DNA from: Paraburkholderia edwinii
Lineage (GTDB): Bacteria; Pseudomonadota; Gammaproteobacteria; Burkholderiales; Burkholderiaceae
Reading direction: 5' to 3'
Assembly: GCF_019428685.1 (NCBI RefSeq)
Contig: NZ_CP080096.1
Location: 434,001-498,000, forward strand
DNA length: 64,000 nucleotides
The stretch's first letter is position 1, and every line of letters begins with the position of its first letter. The notes beneath the pieces are model-generated. The model saw nothing but the letters and a program-made list of their open reading frames with translations. It ran no database searches and had not been told where the DNA came from. Position numbers and translations under genes: made by a program. Below, one piece after another: positions 17,970 to 25,920 of this stretch.

Positions 17970-18452
17970 TCACTGCTGCGACTGCTTCATCATTTCCTGC
18001 ATCCCCGCCTGTATTTCCTCGGGCGACAGATCGACCTTGTGTGTCGCGACCGACCAGCGGTGACCGAACGGATCTTCGAGCTGGCCGTAGCGGTCGCCCC
18101 AGAACATGTCCGCGGCGGGCATCGTGACCTTCGCGCCGGCTTTCTCCGCTTGCGCGATGGTTGCGTCGACGTTGTCGACGTAGAGGTGGATCGTGACGGG
18201 CGAGCCCTTCAACGCCTTCGGTCCGAGGCCGCCGCCGCACTCGGGCATCTCGTCGGCGATCATCAGTGCCGAGTCGCCGATTTTCAGCGATGCGTGCATC
18301 ACCTTGCCGCCGGGCCCCGGCAAACGGACCTGCTCGACCGCGTTGAATGCCTTCTTGTAGAACTCGATCGCGTCGGCGGCGCCGGCGCAGACGATATGCG
18401 GGGTCAGCGAATGCATGCCTTCGGGGATGGTTCTCGTGGCTGGCTTGGACAT
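17970..18452 (-). CDS. VOC-family glyoxalase/bleomycin-resistance-like protein (PhnB type)
   Basis: A 160-residue VOC protein. HSLTPHIVCAGAADAIEFYK opens the first beta-alpha-beta-beta-beta module and MFWGDRYGQLEDPFGHRWS closes the second. A metal-binding His/Glu set may exist (HIVC early, QLEDP and GHRWS late), but I cannot assign a reaction. It is the first gene of a two-gene minus-strand run with the VOC gene at 17343. An ATG at 18452 is preceded by AGGAGCC. Confidence 0.88.
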   Translation of the reverse strand: MSKPATRTIPEGMHSLTPHIVCAGAADAIEFYKKAFNAVEQVRLPGPGGKVMHASLKIGDSALMIADEMPECGGGLGPKALKGSPVTIHLYVDNVDATIAQAEKAGAKVTMPAADMFWGDRYGQLEDPFGHRWSVATHKVDLSPEEIQAGMQEMMKQSQQ

Positions 18453-18765
18453 AGTCGTGGCTCCTGTCTATCGACGAATGAATAGGGTGGCGAAGCGTCA
18501 CCGGGATACCGTGGCTTCATCACGACGACGAGTAGGCCACCGTAAGATCGACATAAGCAAGCGGAAATTTTCTATGCGGCGGCGTCCACCATCATTCTCA
18601 TTCGATGCAGATTGCATGCGCCGCGGTGCTGCACTGCAATGGCAAGTCCGGCACGCAATGTGCAAAGGCATCGACAGAGGCTTGCTAGTCGGGCGTCAGA
18701 ACGCAGGGGGCCGAAGGCCCTGCCGATGGGTCCCGCCGATTCATGTTGCCGATGAGAGGTATTTC
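18453..18765. promoter_or_regulatory. 313-bp divergent region between VOC gene and iron-permease-like gene
   Basis: Holds the promoters of both flanking genes. A compact hairpin, GCAGGGGGCCGAAGGCCCTGC spanning 18703-18723 (listed here by its ends, GCAGGG and CCCTGC), lies 43 bp before the plus-strand start. GAGAGG at 18754-18759 is that gene's ribosome binding site. No other gene is supported. Confidence 0.45.
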
Positions 18766-19299
18766 GTGACCAAAAACTGGTTCTCCCAATTTTCGACCGG
18801 GCTCTCGACGATGGCGGGCAGGCCGGTCACGTTCGTGATCGCGGCAGTGCTTGTGGTCGTGTGGGCGGCAAGCGGGCCGTTGTTTCACTTTAGTGACACA
18901 TGGCAACTCGTTATCAATACCTCGACGACGATCGTCACGTTTCTGATGGTGTTTTTGATCCAGAACACACAGAACCGCGACACTGCGGCGATGCAGATCA
19001 AGCTCGACGAACTGATACGCGCGCTGTCAGGCGCGCATAACGCGCTGCTCGATCTCGAAGAACTCGATGAAAAGGATTTGACGCGGTTTCGCAAGCGTTA
19101 CGAGCAGCTTGCCGAGGAGGCGCGCGGCGCGCTGCGCTCGGGCGGCACCGATACCGATTCGCCGTTTGTCGAGGATCGGCCCGATAACGAGAGTAAGGAC
19201 GACGCGCAGAAACGGCGGCGCCGTAGTCCCGCCGGTGAGCGGGACTACCAGGACGAGCGCGAGAAGGGGCGCGAGGAGAACACGCGTACTGGAAAATAA
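18766..19299 (+). CDS. Low-affinity iron permease family protein
   Basis: A 177-residue membrane protein matching the bacterial relatives of fungal Fet4. It has two strong helices (FVIAAVLVVVWAASGPLFHF and LVINTSTTIVTFLMVFLIQN), then TQNRDTAAMQIKLDELIRAL, the diagnostic signature of this family. The highly charged C-terminal tail (about 105-177), rich in Arg, Glu and Asp, is predicted to be cytoplasmic and disordered. I chose GTG at 18766 because GAGAGG sits at 18754-18759; longer versions would add an unlikely leader. Iron transport by the bacterial members is not well proven. Confidence 0.85.
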   Translation: MTKNWFSQFSTGLSTMAGRPVTFVIAAVLVVVWAASGPLFHFSDTWQLVINTSTTIVTFLMVFLIQNTQNRDTAAMQIKLDELIRALSGAHNALLDLEELDEKDLTRFRKRYEQLAEEARGALRSGGTDTDSPFVEDRPDNESKDDAQKRRRRSPAGERDYQDEREKGREENTRTGK

Positions 19300-19335
19300 A
19301 CAGGCCGCTGCGGGTTACCGCCCGGCCTGCGTCGC

Positions 19336-20241
19336 TCACGCGGAAACCGTTCTGAGCAATTTGTCGATCGCGATCGCGATTTCGTCGACATGCGTTTCAA
19401 GCGCGAAATGGCCCGTGTCGAGCATCTCGACGGTCGCATCCGGATTGTCGCGCCGATAGGCGTCCGCGCCCGGCGGGATAAAGAACGGATCGTGCTTGCC
19501 CCAGATCGCGAGCGTCGGCGGCCGGAAATCGCGGAAGAACTGCTGAAACGCGGGGTACAGCTTCAGGTTCGACGCGTAGTCGAGGAACAGGTCGAGCTGG
19601 ATTTCCTTGTTATTGCCGCGCTCGAACAGCAAGGCGTCGAGCGTGTATGTCTCGGGCGCGACCGCATCCGGGTCCTTCACACCATGCACGTATTGCCAGC
19701 GCGTGCCTTCGAGCGTCAGCACCGCGTCGCGCACGACCGCACGGTTCGCTTCGCTCGGATCCGCCCAGTACGTGCGAATCGGGCCCCACGCATCGCCGAG
19801 CCCTTCCTCATACGCATTGCCGTTCTGCGAGATCAGCGCGCTCACGCGCTCCGGATGCGCGAGCGCCAGCCGCAAGCCAACCGGTGCGCCGTAGTCGAAC
19901 ACGTAAAGCGCGTAGCGCGTGAGCTTCAGCGCGGCGACGAATGCTTCAACCGTTTTCGCGAGATTGTCGAAGCTGTGGCGGTAATTGCGTTCGGCCGGCA
20001 CCGTCGTAAAACCGAAGCCGGGCAGGTCCGGCGCGATCACACGGTAGCGCGATGCAAGACGCGGCATCAGTTCGCGGAACATCAGCGACGACGCCGGAAA
20101 ACCGTGCAGCAGCAATAGCACCGGCGCATCGGCAGGGCCCGCTTCGCGGTAGAACACATCGATGCCGTCGGCTTCAATGCGCTTCGTCATAACACGGGGA
20201 ATAGCGGGCAATCCGGCTTGCTGCAACGCTGCTGTCGACAT
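19336..20241 (-). CDS. Alpha/beta hydrolase with Asp nucleophile (epoxide hydrolase/dehalogenase-like)
   Basis: A 301-residue hydrolase. HGFPASS (46-52) supplies the oxyanion loop and VFDYGAP (114-120) places Asp116 where serine hydrolases have Ser. This makes it more like epoxide hydrolases and haloalkane dehalogenases. IWGKHDPFF carries the likely acid and DTGHFALE the catalytic His. The ATG at 20241 is preceded by GGAG. A well-formed promoter with unusual flanking repeats lies upstream (20345-20372), hinting at tight control, but no regulator gene is adjacent. The substrate is unknown. Confidence 0.9.
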   Translation of the reverse strand: MSTAALQQAGLPAIPRVMTKRIEADGIDVFYREAGPADAPVLLLLHGFPASSLMFRELMPRLASRYRVIAPDLPGFGFTTVPAERNYRHSFDNLAKTVEAFVAALKLTRYALYVFDYGAPVGLRLALAHPERVSALISQNGNAYEEGLGDAWGPIRTYWADPSEANRAVVRDAVLTLEGTRWQYVHGVKDPDAVAPETYTLDALLFERGNNKEIQLDLFLDYASNLKLYPAFQQFFRDFRPPTLAIWGKHDPFFIPPGADAYRRDNPDATVEMLDTGHFALETHVDEIAIAIDKLLRTVSA

Positions 20242-20546
20242 GGTGAGCTCCAGGGTTTGACACGGGTTTCTTCAAGTTACGTACGTGGACCGCTCGACTT
20301 TTGAAACCTGTAAATTTGACAAATCACGGTTACGCATTGCGGACATAATAGTCTCGCTGTGTAACTTGTCAACTTCAATTTTGCAGGTTACAGATTTGCG
20401 TTTAAAGACGCGCGCCTGCGCAGGCGCAAGCTCATGCGCGTGAACGCGGAAGCAGATTCTGGAAGCGAACGCGGATGCCAGCGCGCCGCCGATCGAGCGC
20501 GTCGATTCAGTGCGTGCGGATTGATGGGATTGCGCGGGGTCGAGTC
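20242..20546. other. 305-bp intergenic region with repeated GTAAC-type motifs
   Basis: Apart from the promoter at 20345-20372, the gap holds inverted copies of a 15-mer: AACCTGTAAATTTGA at 20305-20319 and, on the other strand, AACCTGCAAAATTGA at 20389-20375 (13 of 15 identical). The shorter motif GTAACYTG occurs at 20361-20368 and, reversed, at 20273-20280 and 20384-20391. These look like operator half-sites. The part next to the sigma-factor gene (20400-20546) shows nothing. Confidence 0.55.
20345..20372 (-). promoter_or_regulatory. Predicted sigma-70 promoter of the hydrolase gene
   Basis: On the minus strand, TTGACA (20372-20367) is a perfect -35 box and TATTAT (20350-20345) a near-consensus -10 box, with a 16-bp spacer. 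The start of transcription would fall about 100 bp upstream of the hydrolase ATG. GTAACYTG-type repeats overlap and flank it, suggesting repression. Confidence 0.6.
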
Positions 20547-21839
20547 TCAGTGCTTATCGTGCGGATTGCCGGTCATCTGTTGCGCGCGCTCGAGGAGGAG
20601 CTCGCGCTCGCGCGCGTTGCGCGTCATCGCTGCCGCGCGTTCGAATTCGCCGCGTGCTTCTTCGCGCCGCCCGAGCTTGGCAAGCAGATCGCCGCGCACG
20701 CTGGGAAGCCAGTGGTAATGCGCAAGCGCCGGATCCGCACTAAGCGCATCGACAATCTCGAGTCCCGCGGCCGGACCGAACGCCATGCCGACCGCCACCG
20801 CACGATTCAACTCGACGACCGGTGACGGCGCGACTTGCGCGAGCGCGTCGTAAAGCGCGACGATTCGCTCCCAGTCGGTTTCCTCCGCGGTACGCGCGCG
20901 TGCGTGGCACGCGGCGAGCGCCGCTTGCAACGTATAGACGCCGCTGCCGCCGCCGAGCGACTCGGCTCGCTCGAGCGCAGCGAGGCCGCGGCGAATCAGT
21001 AACGGGTCCCAACGGCCGCGGTCCTGATCGAGCAGCAGCACGGGCTTGCCTTGTGCGTCGAGGCGTGCGCGAAGGCGCGACGCCTGAATCTCCATCAACG
21101 CGGCAAGACCATGTGCCTCGCTTTCATCGGGCACGAGTCCGACCAGCACGCGACCGAGCCGCAGCGCTTCTTCGCACAATGTCGGACGCATCCAGTCGTC
21201 GCCGGCCGTGGCCGAATAGCCTTCGTTGAAAATCAGATAGATCACTTCGAGCACCGACGCGAGCCGCACGGCGCGCGCGTCGGCCTGCGGCACTTCGAAC
21301 GGCACCTTCGCGGCCGACAGCGTGCGCTTCGCGCGTACGATGCGCTGCGCGATGGTCGGCTCCGGCACGAGAAACGCACGCGCGATCTCGTCGGTTGTCA
21401 GGCCGCCCAACAGGCGCAGCGTCAACGCGACACGCGCGTCGGTGGACAGCACCGGATGGCACGCGGTGAACATGAGCCGCAGCAGGTCGTCGCCGATGTC
21501 GTCTTCGCGCGCGGCGTCGAGCGCATCGACGAAGTCGGGCACGAGGTGCGCCTCGAGCGCGTCGAGATCGTGGCCGAGTTCTTCGCGCTTCCTCGCGTGC
21601 AGCGCCTCCTGGCGCCAGCGGTCGAGCGCGCGGTTCTTTGCGGTCGCCATCAGCCACGCTCCCGGGTTGTCGGGCACGCCGGATTCAGGCCAGTGCTCGA
21701 GCGCAGCGACGAGCGCATCCTGCGCCAGTTCTTCGGCCACGCCGACGTCGCGCACGATTCGCGCGACGTGCGCGATAACCTTCGCGGATTCGATCCGCCA
21801 CACCGCGTCGATCGCACGATGCGTCTCGGCCGTCGACAC
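20547..21839 (-). CDS. ECF42-type RNA polymerase sigma factor with C-terminal extension
   Basis: A 430-residue sigma factor of the ECF group that carries a long TPR-like C-terminal domain instead of an anti-sigma partner. Sigma region 2 spans about 8-80 (VAEELAQDALVAALEHWP, then PGAWLMATAKNRALDRWR). Region 4 spans about 120-170 (RLLGGLTTDEIARAFLVPEP). The extension (about 180-430) ends in a helical hairpin EEARGEFERAAAMTRN. The GTG at 21839 follows GAGG overlapping the end of the VOC gene eight bases upstream. The preceding VOC and two DGPF-type genes fit the known ECF42 neighbourhood. Its target promoters are probably in this operon, which is an inference. Confidence 0.92.
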   Translation of the reverse strand: MSTAETHRAIDAVWRIESAKVIAHVARIVRDVGVAEELAQDALVAALEHWPESGVPDNPGAWLMATAKNRALDRWRQEALHARKREELGHDLDALEAHLVPDFVDALDAAREDDIGDDLLRLMFTACHPVLSTDARVALTLRLLGGLTTDEIARAFLVPEPTIAQRIVRAKRTLSAAKVPFEVPQADARAVRLASVLEVIYLIFNEGYSATAGDDWMRPTLCEEALRLGRVLVGLVPDESEAHGLAALMEIQASRLRARLDAQGKPVLLLDQDRGRWDPLLIRRGLAALERAESLGGGSGVYTLQAALAACHARARTAEETDWERIVALYDALAQVAPSPVVELNRAVAVGMAFGPAAGLEIVDALSADPALAHYHWLPSVRGDLLAKLGRREEARGEFERAAAMTRNARERELLLERAQQMTGNPHDKH

Positions 21840-21847
21840 GGCCGGCC

Positions 21848-22288
21848 TCAACGAGCGTCCGGCGCAGCCGACACCGCGGTCTGGTCCGGCATCGGCACAT
21901 TCGGGTCCATAAAGGCGAGTTCCCAGATATGGCCGTCCGGGTCTTCGAACCCGTGGCTGTACATAAAGCCGTAGTCCTGCGGCTTGCGCGGCGCCGAACC
22001 GCCCGCCGCGATCGCCTTGGCCACGAGACCGTCGACTTCGTCGCGGCTGTCGCACGACAGGCAGATCAGCGCCTCCGTGCTTTTCGATGCATCGACGAGC
22101 GGCTTGCTCGTGAAGTTGCTGAAGAACGGTTTTGTCAGCAGCATGGTGAAGATGTTTTCACCGACGATCATGCAAGCGGCGTTCTGGTCGGTGAACTTCG
22201 GCTCGAACGTAAAGCCGAGCTTTGCGAAGAACGACTTCGAGCGTTCGAGATCGTCGACTGCGATGTTCAGGTATATCTGCTTGTGCAT
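21848..22288 (-). CDS. VOC-family (glyoxalase-like) protein in the ECF42 cluster
   Basis: A 146-residue VOC protein beginning MHKQIYLNIAVDDLERSKSF, with GFMYSHGFEDPDGHIWELAF near the end. This is the DUF-type glyoxalase subgroup often annotated as lactoylglutathione lyase-like. It directly precedes the sigma-factor gene with an eight-base gap, so the two are very likely cotranscribed. The substrate is unknown. A reverse-strand GAGGCAC before the ATG at 22288 can serve as ribosome binding site. Confidence 0.9.
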   Translation of the reverse strand: MHKQIYLNIAVDDLERSKSFFAKLGFTFEPKFTDQNAACMIVGENIFTMLLTKPFFSNFTSKPLVDASKSTEALICLSCDSRDEVDGLVAKAIAAGGSAPRKPQDYGFMYSHGFEDPDGHIWELAFMDPNVPMPDQTAVSAAPDAR

Positions 22289-22375
22289 CGTGTGCCTCGC
22301 TTGAGTGGTCTGTGTAGCTGGAGTGACTTGAGTGCTTCAAGTACCTTCGGTAGCTTCGGTGGCTTCCCGGCGGCT

Positions 22376-22789
22376 TCAGTGATTCGTGCCTTCGAGCTTG
22401 CGGAAACGGTCCATCGACGGACTCGGTTCGAAATCGTCGAGCCCGAAGAGCTGACGCACCTCGATTTCACCCTCCGCATCGTCGCCGAACGGCGCCGGAA
22501 AACGCCGCGCCCACTCCATCGCTTCCTCGCGGGAGCGCACCTGGATCAGCGTGTAGCCGGCCAGCAGTTCCTTGGTCTCGGCGAACGGCCCGTCGATAAC
22601 CGTGCGCCGGCCGCCTTCATAGCGGATACGCCAACCCTTTGAGGTGGGCTGCAGGCCGCTCGCGTCGAGCAGCACGCCCGCCTTCGCCAGTTCCTCGTGA
22701 TAGGTCGCCATTGCCGCGATCAACGCTTCTTCCGGCATCTTGCCGGCTTCGCTGTCCGCGTTCGCCTTCACCATGATCATGAATCGCAT
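22376..22789 (-). CDS. YciI/DGPF-domain protein (first of pair)
   Basis: A 137-residue ferredoxin-like-fold protein. The family signature DGPFAETKELLAGYTLIQV is present, with MRFMIMVKANADSEAG at the start. DGPF (PCG-type) proteins are the characteristic companions of ECF42 sigma factors and their biochemical role is not established. I chose ATG at 22789 because AGGAGAAAC lies just upstream; a GTG eight codons earlier would put that binding site inside the gene. It lies 87 bp upstream of the VOC gene in the same direction. Confidence 0.92.
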   Translation of the reverse strand: MRFMIMVKANADSEAGKMPEEALIAAMATYHEELAKAGVLLDASGLQPTSKGWRIRYEGGRRTVIDGPFAETKELLAGYTLIQVRSREEAMEWARRFPAPFGDDAEGEIEVRQLFGLDDFEPSPSMDRFRKLEGTNH

Positions 22790-22977
22790 CGCCGTTTCTC
22801 CTTGTTTGTCCACGCCGGTTTGTCGAGCCCGGTTTGTGCCGACAGGCGGAGCCGCAAGCCGCGTGAACCCGCTTGTTCAGCGACTCCTTGCCAGCACGAC
22901 GAATCAGCAGCGACAAGATCGACATGCGCGAAACGGCGCACGCACCAGGGGAAACCCGTGGATCAGCGACGTGTGGT

Positions 22978-23331
22978 CTATTCGTAGCAAGGCGCGAGCT
23001 TACGGACTTCGATCGTGCACCACCGTGCGGCCGGACACTCGGCGGCAAGCGAGAGCGCTTCGTCCTGCGTTTCGCAGTCCACCAGAAAGAAGCCGCCGAT
23101 CATTTCCTTCGCTTCGGCGAAAGGACCGTCGACGACGCGCGCCTTGCCGTCATGCACCTGCAGCCGCTTGCCTTTCTTCGCAGTGGCAAGCGATTCGGCT
23201 GAGATCAGCACGCCGCGCTCGTTCAGCGTGTCGCGGTAACGCACCATTTCAGCAAAGACCTCGCGGCCGGCGACTTCGCCACGTTCGTCGCGCTGATCGA
23301 CGGGTTCGACGATGAGCAGCATATAAGCCAT
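22978..23331 (-). CDS. YciI/DGPF-domain protein (second of pair)
   Basis: A 117-residue paralogue of the protein encoded at 22376. It starts MAYMLLIVEPVDQRDERG and has the signature DGPFAEAKEMIGGFFLVDCE. The ATG at 23331 is preceded by GGAGGTTCC, a strong ribosome binding site. It is probably the promoter-proximal gene of the four-gene run that ends with the ECF42 sigma factor. The 188-bp gap to the next DGPF gene could hold a second promoter. Confidence 0.92.
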   Translation of the reverse strand: MAYMLLIVEPVDQRDERGEVAGREVFAEMVRYRDTLNERGVLISAESLATAKKGKRLQVHDGKARVVDGPFAEAKEMIGGFFLVDCETQDEALSLAAECPAARWCTIEVRKLAPCYE

Positions 23332-23993
23332 GGAACCTCCGATGAAAACATTGCTGCAACGTTGCCGTCGCGCATGCGGCGGCCCACTTTCGGCTTGCGA
23401 AGGCAGTCTAGCAAGCAGATGCCGCGTGCGGCAAACGCGTCGTTGCGATGGCGCGGCACGCCTGATCGCCAAATTGTAAAAGCCAGCAAAATATGCAAAT
23501 AAATGCCAAACACCGATTCAACGACACATATGATCTACGAATGTTTTTGACATTTCAATTGGCCGAATGGCCTAGGACGTTTCTTATTAATATCTGAGTC
23601 AGTCGCTCAGACTTATAAAGCATTAGTATAAATTTGCACTTTCTCTAACTTTCTGTTTTTTAGAGATAAATTCAATTAATTTCAGCACACCGCTCATCAC
23701 TCGTTGCCATCAAACAACGCTGCAATAAATCTCAAAAATAAAGCCCCATTTATTTGAGATGAACAAATTCATTATAAACAAAATCCTATCAGCCATTTAC
23801 TGATTTATTTCTTGTTTAGCAAAACTCAATTGCCAATTCTTTTGGAAAAAACGATTAGGGAGCCTACCTATACTGCGGCCGTTCCCCAGACAGGGAATGG
23901 ACCGGCCTTGTCATAGGCCGGCTACATGTGTCGCGCGCCGGGCTCCGGCGCGCCGATGCGTGATCCACAGAACACCGAAGGAAGGAAGCTCAG
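23332..23993. promoter_or_regulatory. 662-bp AT-rich region upstream of porin
   Basis: No gene seen. Roughly 23460-23860 is strikingly AT-rich for this genome, with long A/T runs, while the flanks return to GC-rich sequence. It must carry the DGPF promoter at its left end and the porin promoter at its right; TATACT at 23869-23874 is a candidate -10 box. It also contains a palindrome at 23593-23611. The porin ribosome binding site AAGGAAGGAAG lies just before 23994. Confidence 0.55.
23593..23611. promoter_or_regulatory. Palindromic operator-like site (copy 1)
   Basis: TCTGAG (23593-23598), TCAGTCG, CTCAGA (23606-23611): perfect six-base arms around seven bases. The core CTGAGTCAGTCGCTCAG agrees at 14 of 17 positions with a site upstream of the Rieske oxygenase gene (27136-27152). 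Shape and size fit a TetR-type operator. Confidence 0.55.
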
Positions 23994-25115
23994 ATGAAAA
24001 AAACCATGATCGTCGCGGCCGCTGCCGCATCATTCGTTCCGCTCGCGCACGCTCAAAGCAGTGTCACCTTGTACGGCGTGATCGACGCAAGCTTCACGTA
24101 CGTCAACAATGTCGACGGCAGTGGGCGCGCCTCGGTGGGTAACGGTATTGACCAGAGCCGCTGGGGCCTGCGCGGTGTCGAAGACCTGGGCGGCGGGCTG
24201 AAAGCTGTCTTCACGCTCGAGAGCGGTTTTGACGTCGGCAATGGCAAGCTCGCTAACGACGGCTCGCTGTTCAACCGTCAGGCGTATTTCGGTCTGTCGA
24301 GCGACTTCGGTACCGTCACGTTCGGCCGCCAGTGGGACTCCATGCAGGACTACGTCGCACCGCTCTCCGCAACGGGCAGCTGGGGCGGCACCCTGTTCGC
24401 GCACCCGTTCAATAACGACAATCTGAATACAAACGGCGGCTACCCGGTCAATAACGCGATCAAGTACGCGAGCCAGGACTACGGCGGCTTCAAATTCGGC
24501 GGCACATATGGCTTCTCGAACAACGCAAGCTTCGCGAACAACCGGGAATACAGCTTCGGCGCGGCATATCAGTACGGCGGGCTCCGCGTTGCCGCCGGCT
24601 ACGCACAGCAGAACAATCCGGGCGCTACGACAAACGGCGCGTCGACCGACCCGGGCCAAGTCGCAACATACAACGCTATCGGCGGATTCCGTCAGCGCGA
24701 ATTCGGCGTGGGCGCGAGCTACGCGTTCGGCCCGGCGCAGGTCGGCGTGGTGTGGACGCAATCGCGTCAGGACAACATCGCGGTCTCCGCTGGCTCGTCT
24801 GGACACATGAACAACTACGAAATCAATGCGAAGTACAACTTCACGCCAGCATTGAGCGGCGGCCTCGCTTACACGTATACGGACGGCGACTACAACGTGG
24901 CGGGTGTGAAGACGAACGTGGGCCATCTCCATCAGATCGGCGCCATGGTCGACTACTCGCTGTCCAAGCGGACCGACGTGTACACGCAAGTGGTCTATCA
25001 ACGCGCAACCGGAGATGAAATCGGCGCCGCGGCCATCTATTACGGCAGCGCGCAGCGTCCGTCGTCCTCGCAGAATCAGGCCGCTATCTCGATGGGCATG
25101 CGTCATCGCTTCTGA
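23994..25115 (+). CDS. Outer-membrane porin, Burkholderia trimeric type
   Basis: General diffusion porin of 373 residues. The signal peptide MKKTMIVAAAAASFVPLAHA is cleaved after Ala20, giving mature QSSVTLYGVIDASFTYV, the hallmark start of the OpcP/Omp38 group. The interior alternates hydrophobic and polar residues as in 16-strand barrels, with GLKAVFTLESGFDVGNGKL and FGRQWDSMQDYV (constriction region). The chain ends in GMRHRF, where the terminal Phe is the BAM recognition signal. It stands alone, with a long AT-rich leader upstream and a good terminator at 25173-25212. Confidence 0.96.
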   Translation: MKKTMIVAAAAASFVPLAHAQSSVTLYGVIDASFTYVNNVDGSGRASVGNGIDQSRWGLRGVEDLGGGLKAVFTLESGFDVGNGKLANDGSLFNRQAYFGLSSDFGTVTFGRQWDSMQDYVAPLSATGSWGGTLFAHPFNNDNLNTNGGYPVNNAIKYASQDYGGFKFGGTYGFSNNASFANNREYSFGAAYQYGGLRVAAGYAQQNNPGATTNGASTDPGQVATYNAIGGFRQREFGVGASYAFGPAQVGVVWTQSRQDNIAVSAGSSGHMNNYEINAKYNFTPALSGGLAYTYTDGDYNVAGVKTNVGHLHQIGAMVDYSLSKRTDVYTQVVYQRATGDEIGAAAIYYGSAQRPSSSQNQAAISMGMRHRF

Positions 25116-25125
25116 TCGGACATCG

Positions 25126-25212
25126 CAAGCGGCTAAGCCGCTTGTTGCCTGAGTTCCGGGTGCAGCTTGTACGCTCCTGTGTTTCAACGAACGCAGGAGC
25201 TTTTGTTCTTTT
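25126..25212 (+). terminator. Tandem hairpins ending the porin transcript
   Basis: A first hairpin has CAAGCGGC (25126-25133) pairing with GCCGCTTG (25137-25144). The second, GCTCCTGTGTT (25173-25183) with AACGCAGGAGC (25190-25200), has one G-U pair and is followed by TTTTGTTCTTTT (25201-25212), the pattern of an intrinsic terminator. Confidence 0.85.
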
Positions 25213-25242
25213 AGGAATTCGTCGCAACGCAAATGCGTGCGA

Positions 25243-25710
25243 TCAACGCGCCGCCAACCGCTTCAATTCCGCCGCGAGCCGGTCGAAGCTTTCCCTGTTC
25301 GCCTTCAGCGCGAAGGTCTTTACCTGATCGCGCACGGCTGCCGTCTCGAACACCATCTGGTAGGTCAGTTTGGTCTTGCCGCCAGCTTCATCGAACGACA
25401 CAATCACCTTGAAATGCGGCCCGGACACGTGGTCGAACACAATCCGCGCGGGTGCGGCGATCTCGACAAATACGCTGTGGTTTTTATAGTCGACGCCGTC
25501 TGGCCCGTGCATCACGAAACGCCAGTTTCCGCCGGGCTGCAGGTCGAATTCGTGGAAGGTGTTACGAAAGCCCTTCGGCCCCCACCAGCGGGCGAGGCGC
25601 ACCGGGTCTGTCCATGCGTTGAAGACGCGCTCGCGCGAGGCGTCGAAGGTACGCGTCGAAATGATTTCCAGGTCAGGAACGGATGCGTTCTCTTCAGTTG
25701 CGTCGGGCAT
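25243..25710 (-). CDS. SRPBCC/AHSA1-domain protein
   Basis: A 155-residue helix-grip-fold protein. The sequence FDASRERVFNAWTDPVRLARWWGPKGF is shown here only by its ends (FDASRERV and WWGPKGF), and YQMVFETAAVRD lies near the C-terminus. Both are diagnostic of the AHSA1-like branch, which binds lipids or aromatic ligands and is often paired with ArsR regulators. No ArsR gene is adjacent. ATG at 25710 follows GAGGAGG, which overrules a longer frame beginning 32 codons earlier. Convergent with the porin terminator. Confidence 0.9.
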   Translation of the reverse strand: MPDATEENASVPDLEIISTRTFDASRERVFNAWTDPVRLARWWGPKGFRNTFHEFDLQPGGNWRFVMHGPDGVDYKNHSVFVEIAAPARIVFDHVSGPHFKVIVSFDEAGGKTKLTYQMVFETAAVRDQVKTFALKANRESFDRLAAELKRLAAR

Positions 25711-25920
25711 GGCGCGGCCTCCTCGAACGACAGCGCGGACACCCGCGCATCGAACGCGAATGCCCTGAAGGCAGCATAACGCAACGCGACACAGTGGAGC
25801 AGTCACGCGCGTCGCGGCGACCGCGTCAGACGAAGTTGCACGCGGCCGCGCGTCGCGATACGCCGAGCATCGCCGCGCATCACGGCGTATCGTTCGGTCA
25901 GCGCGAGAAACGCGCGCCGC

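Noticed and set aside
22790..22814. GTG start eight codons upstream in the first DGPF gene
   Set aside because: It would place the AGGAGAAAC ribosome binding site inside the coding region; the ATG at 22789 has normal spacing.
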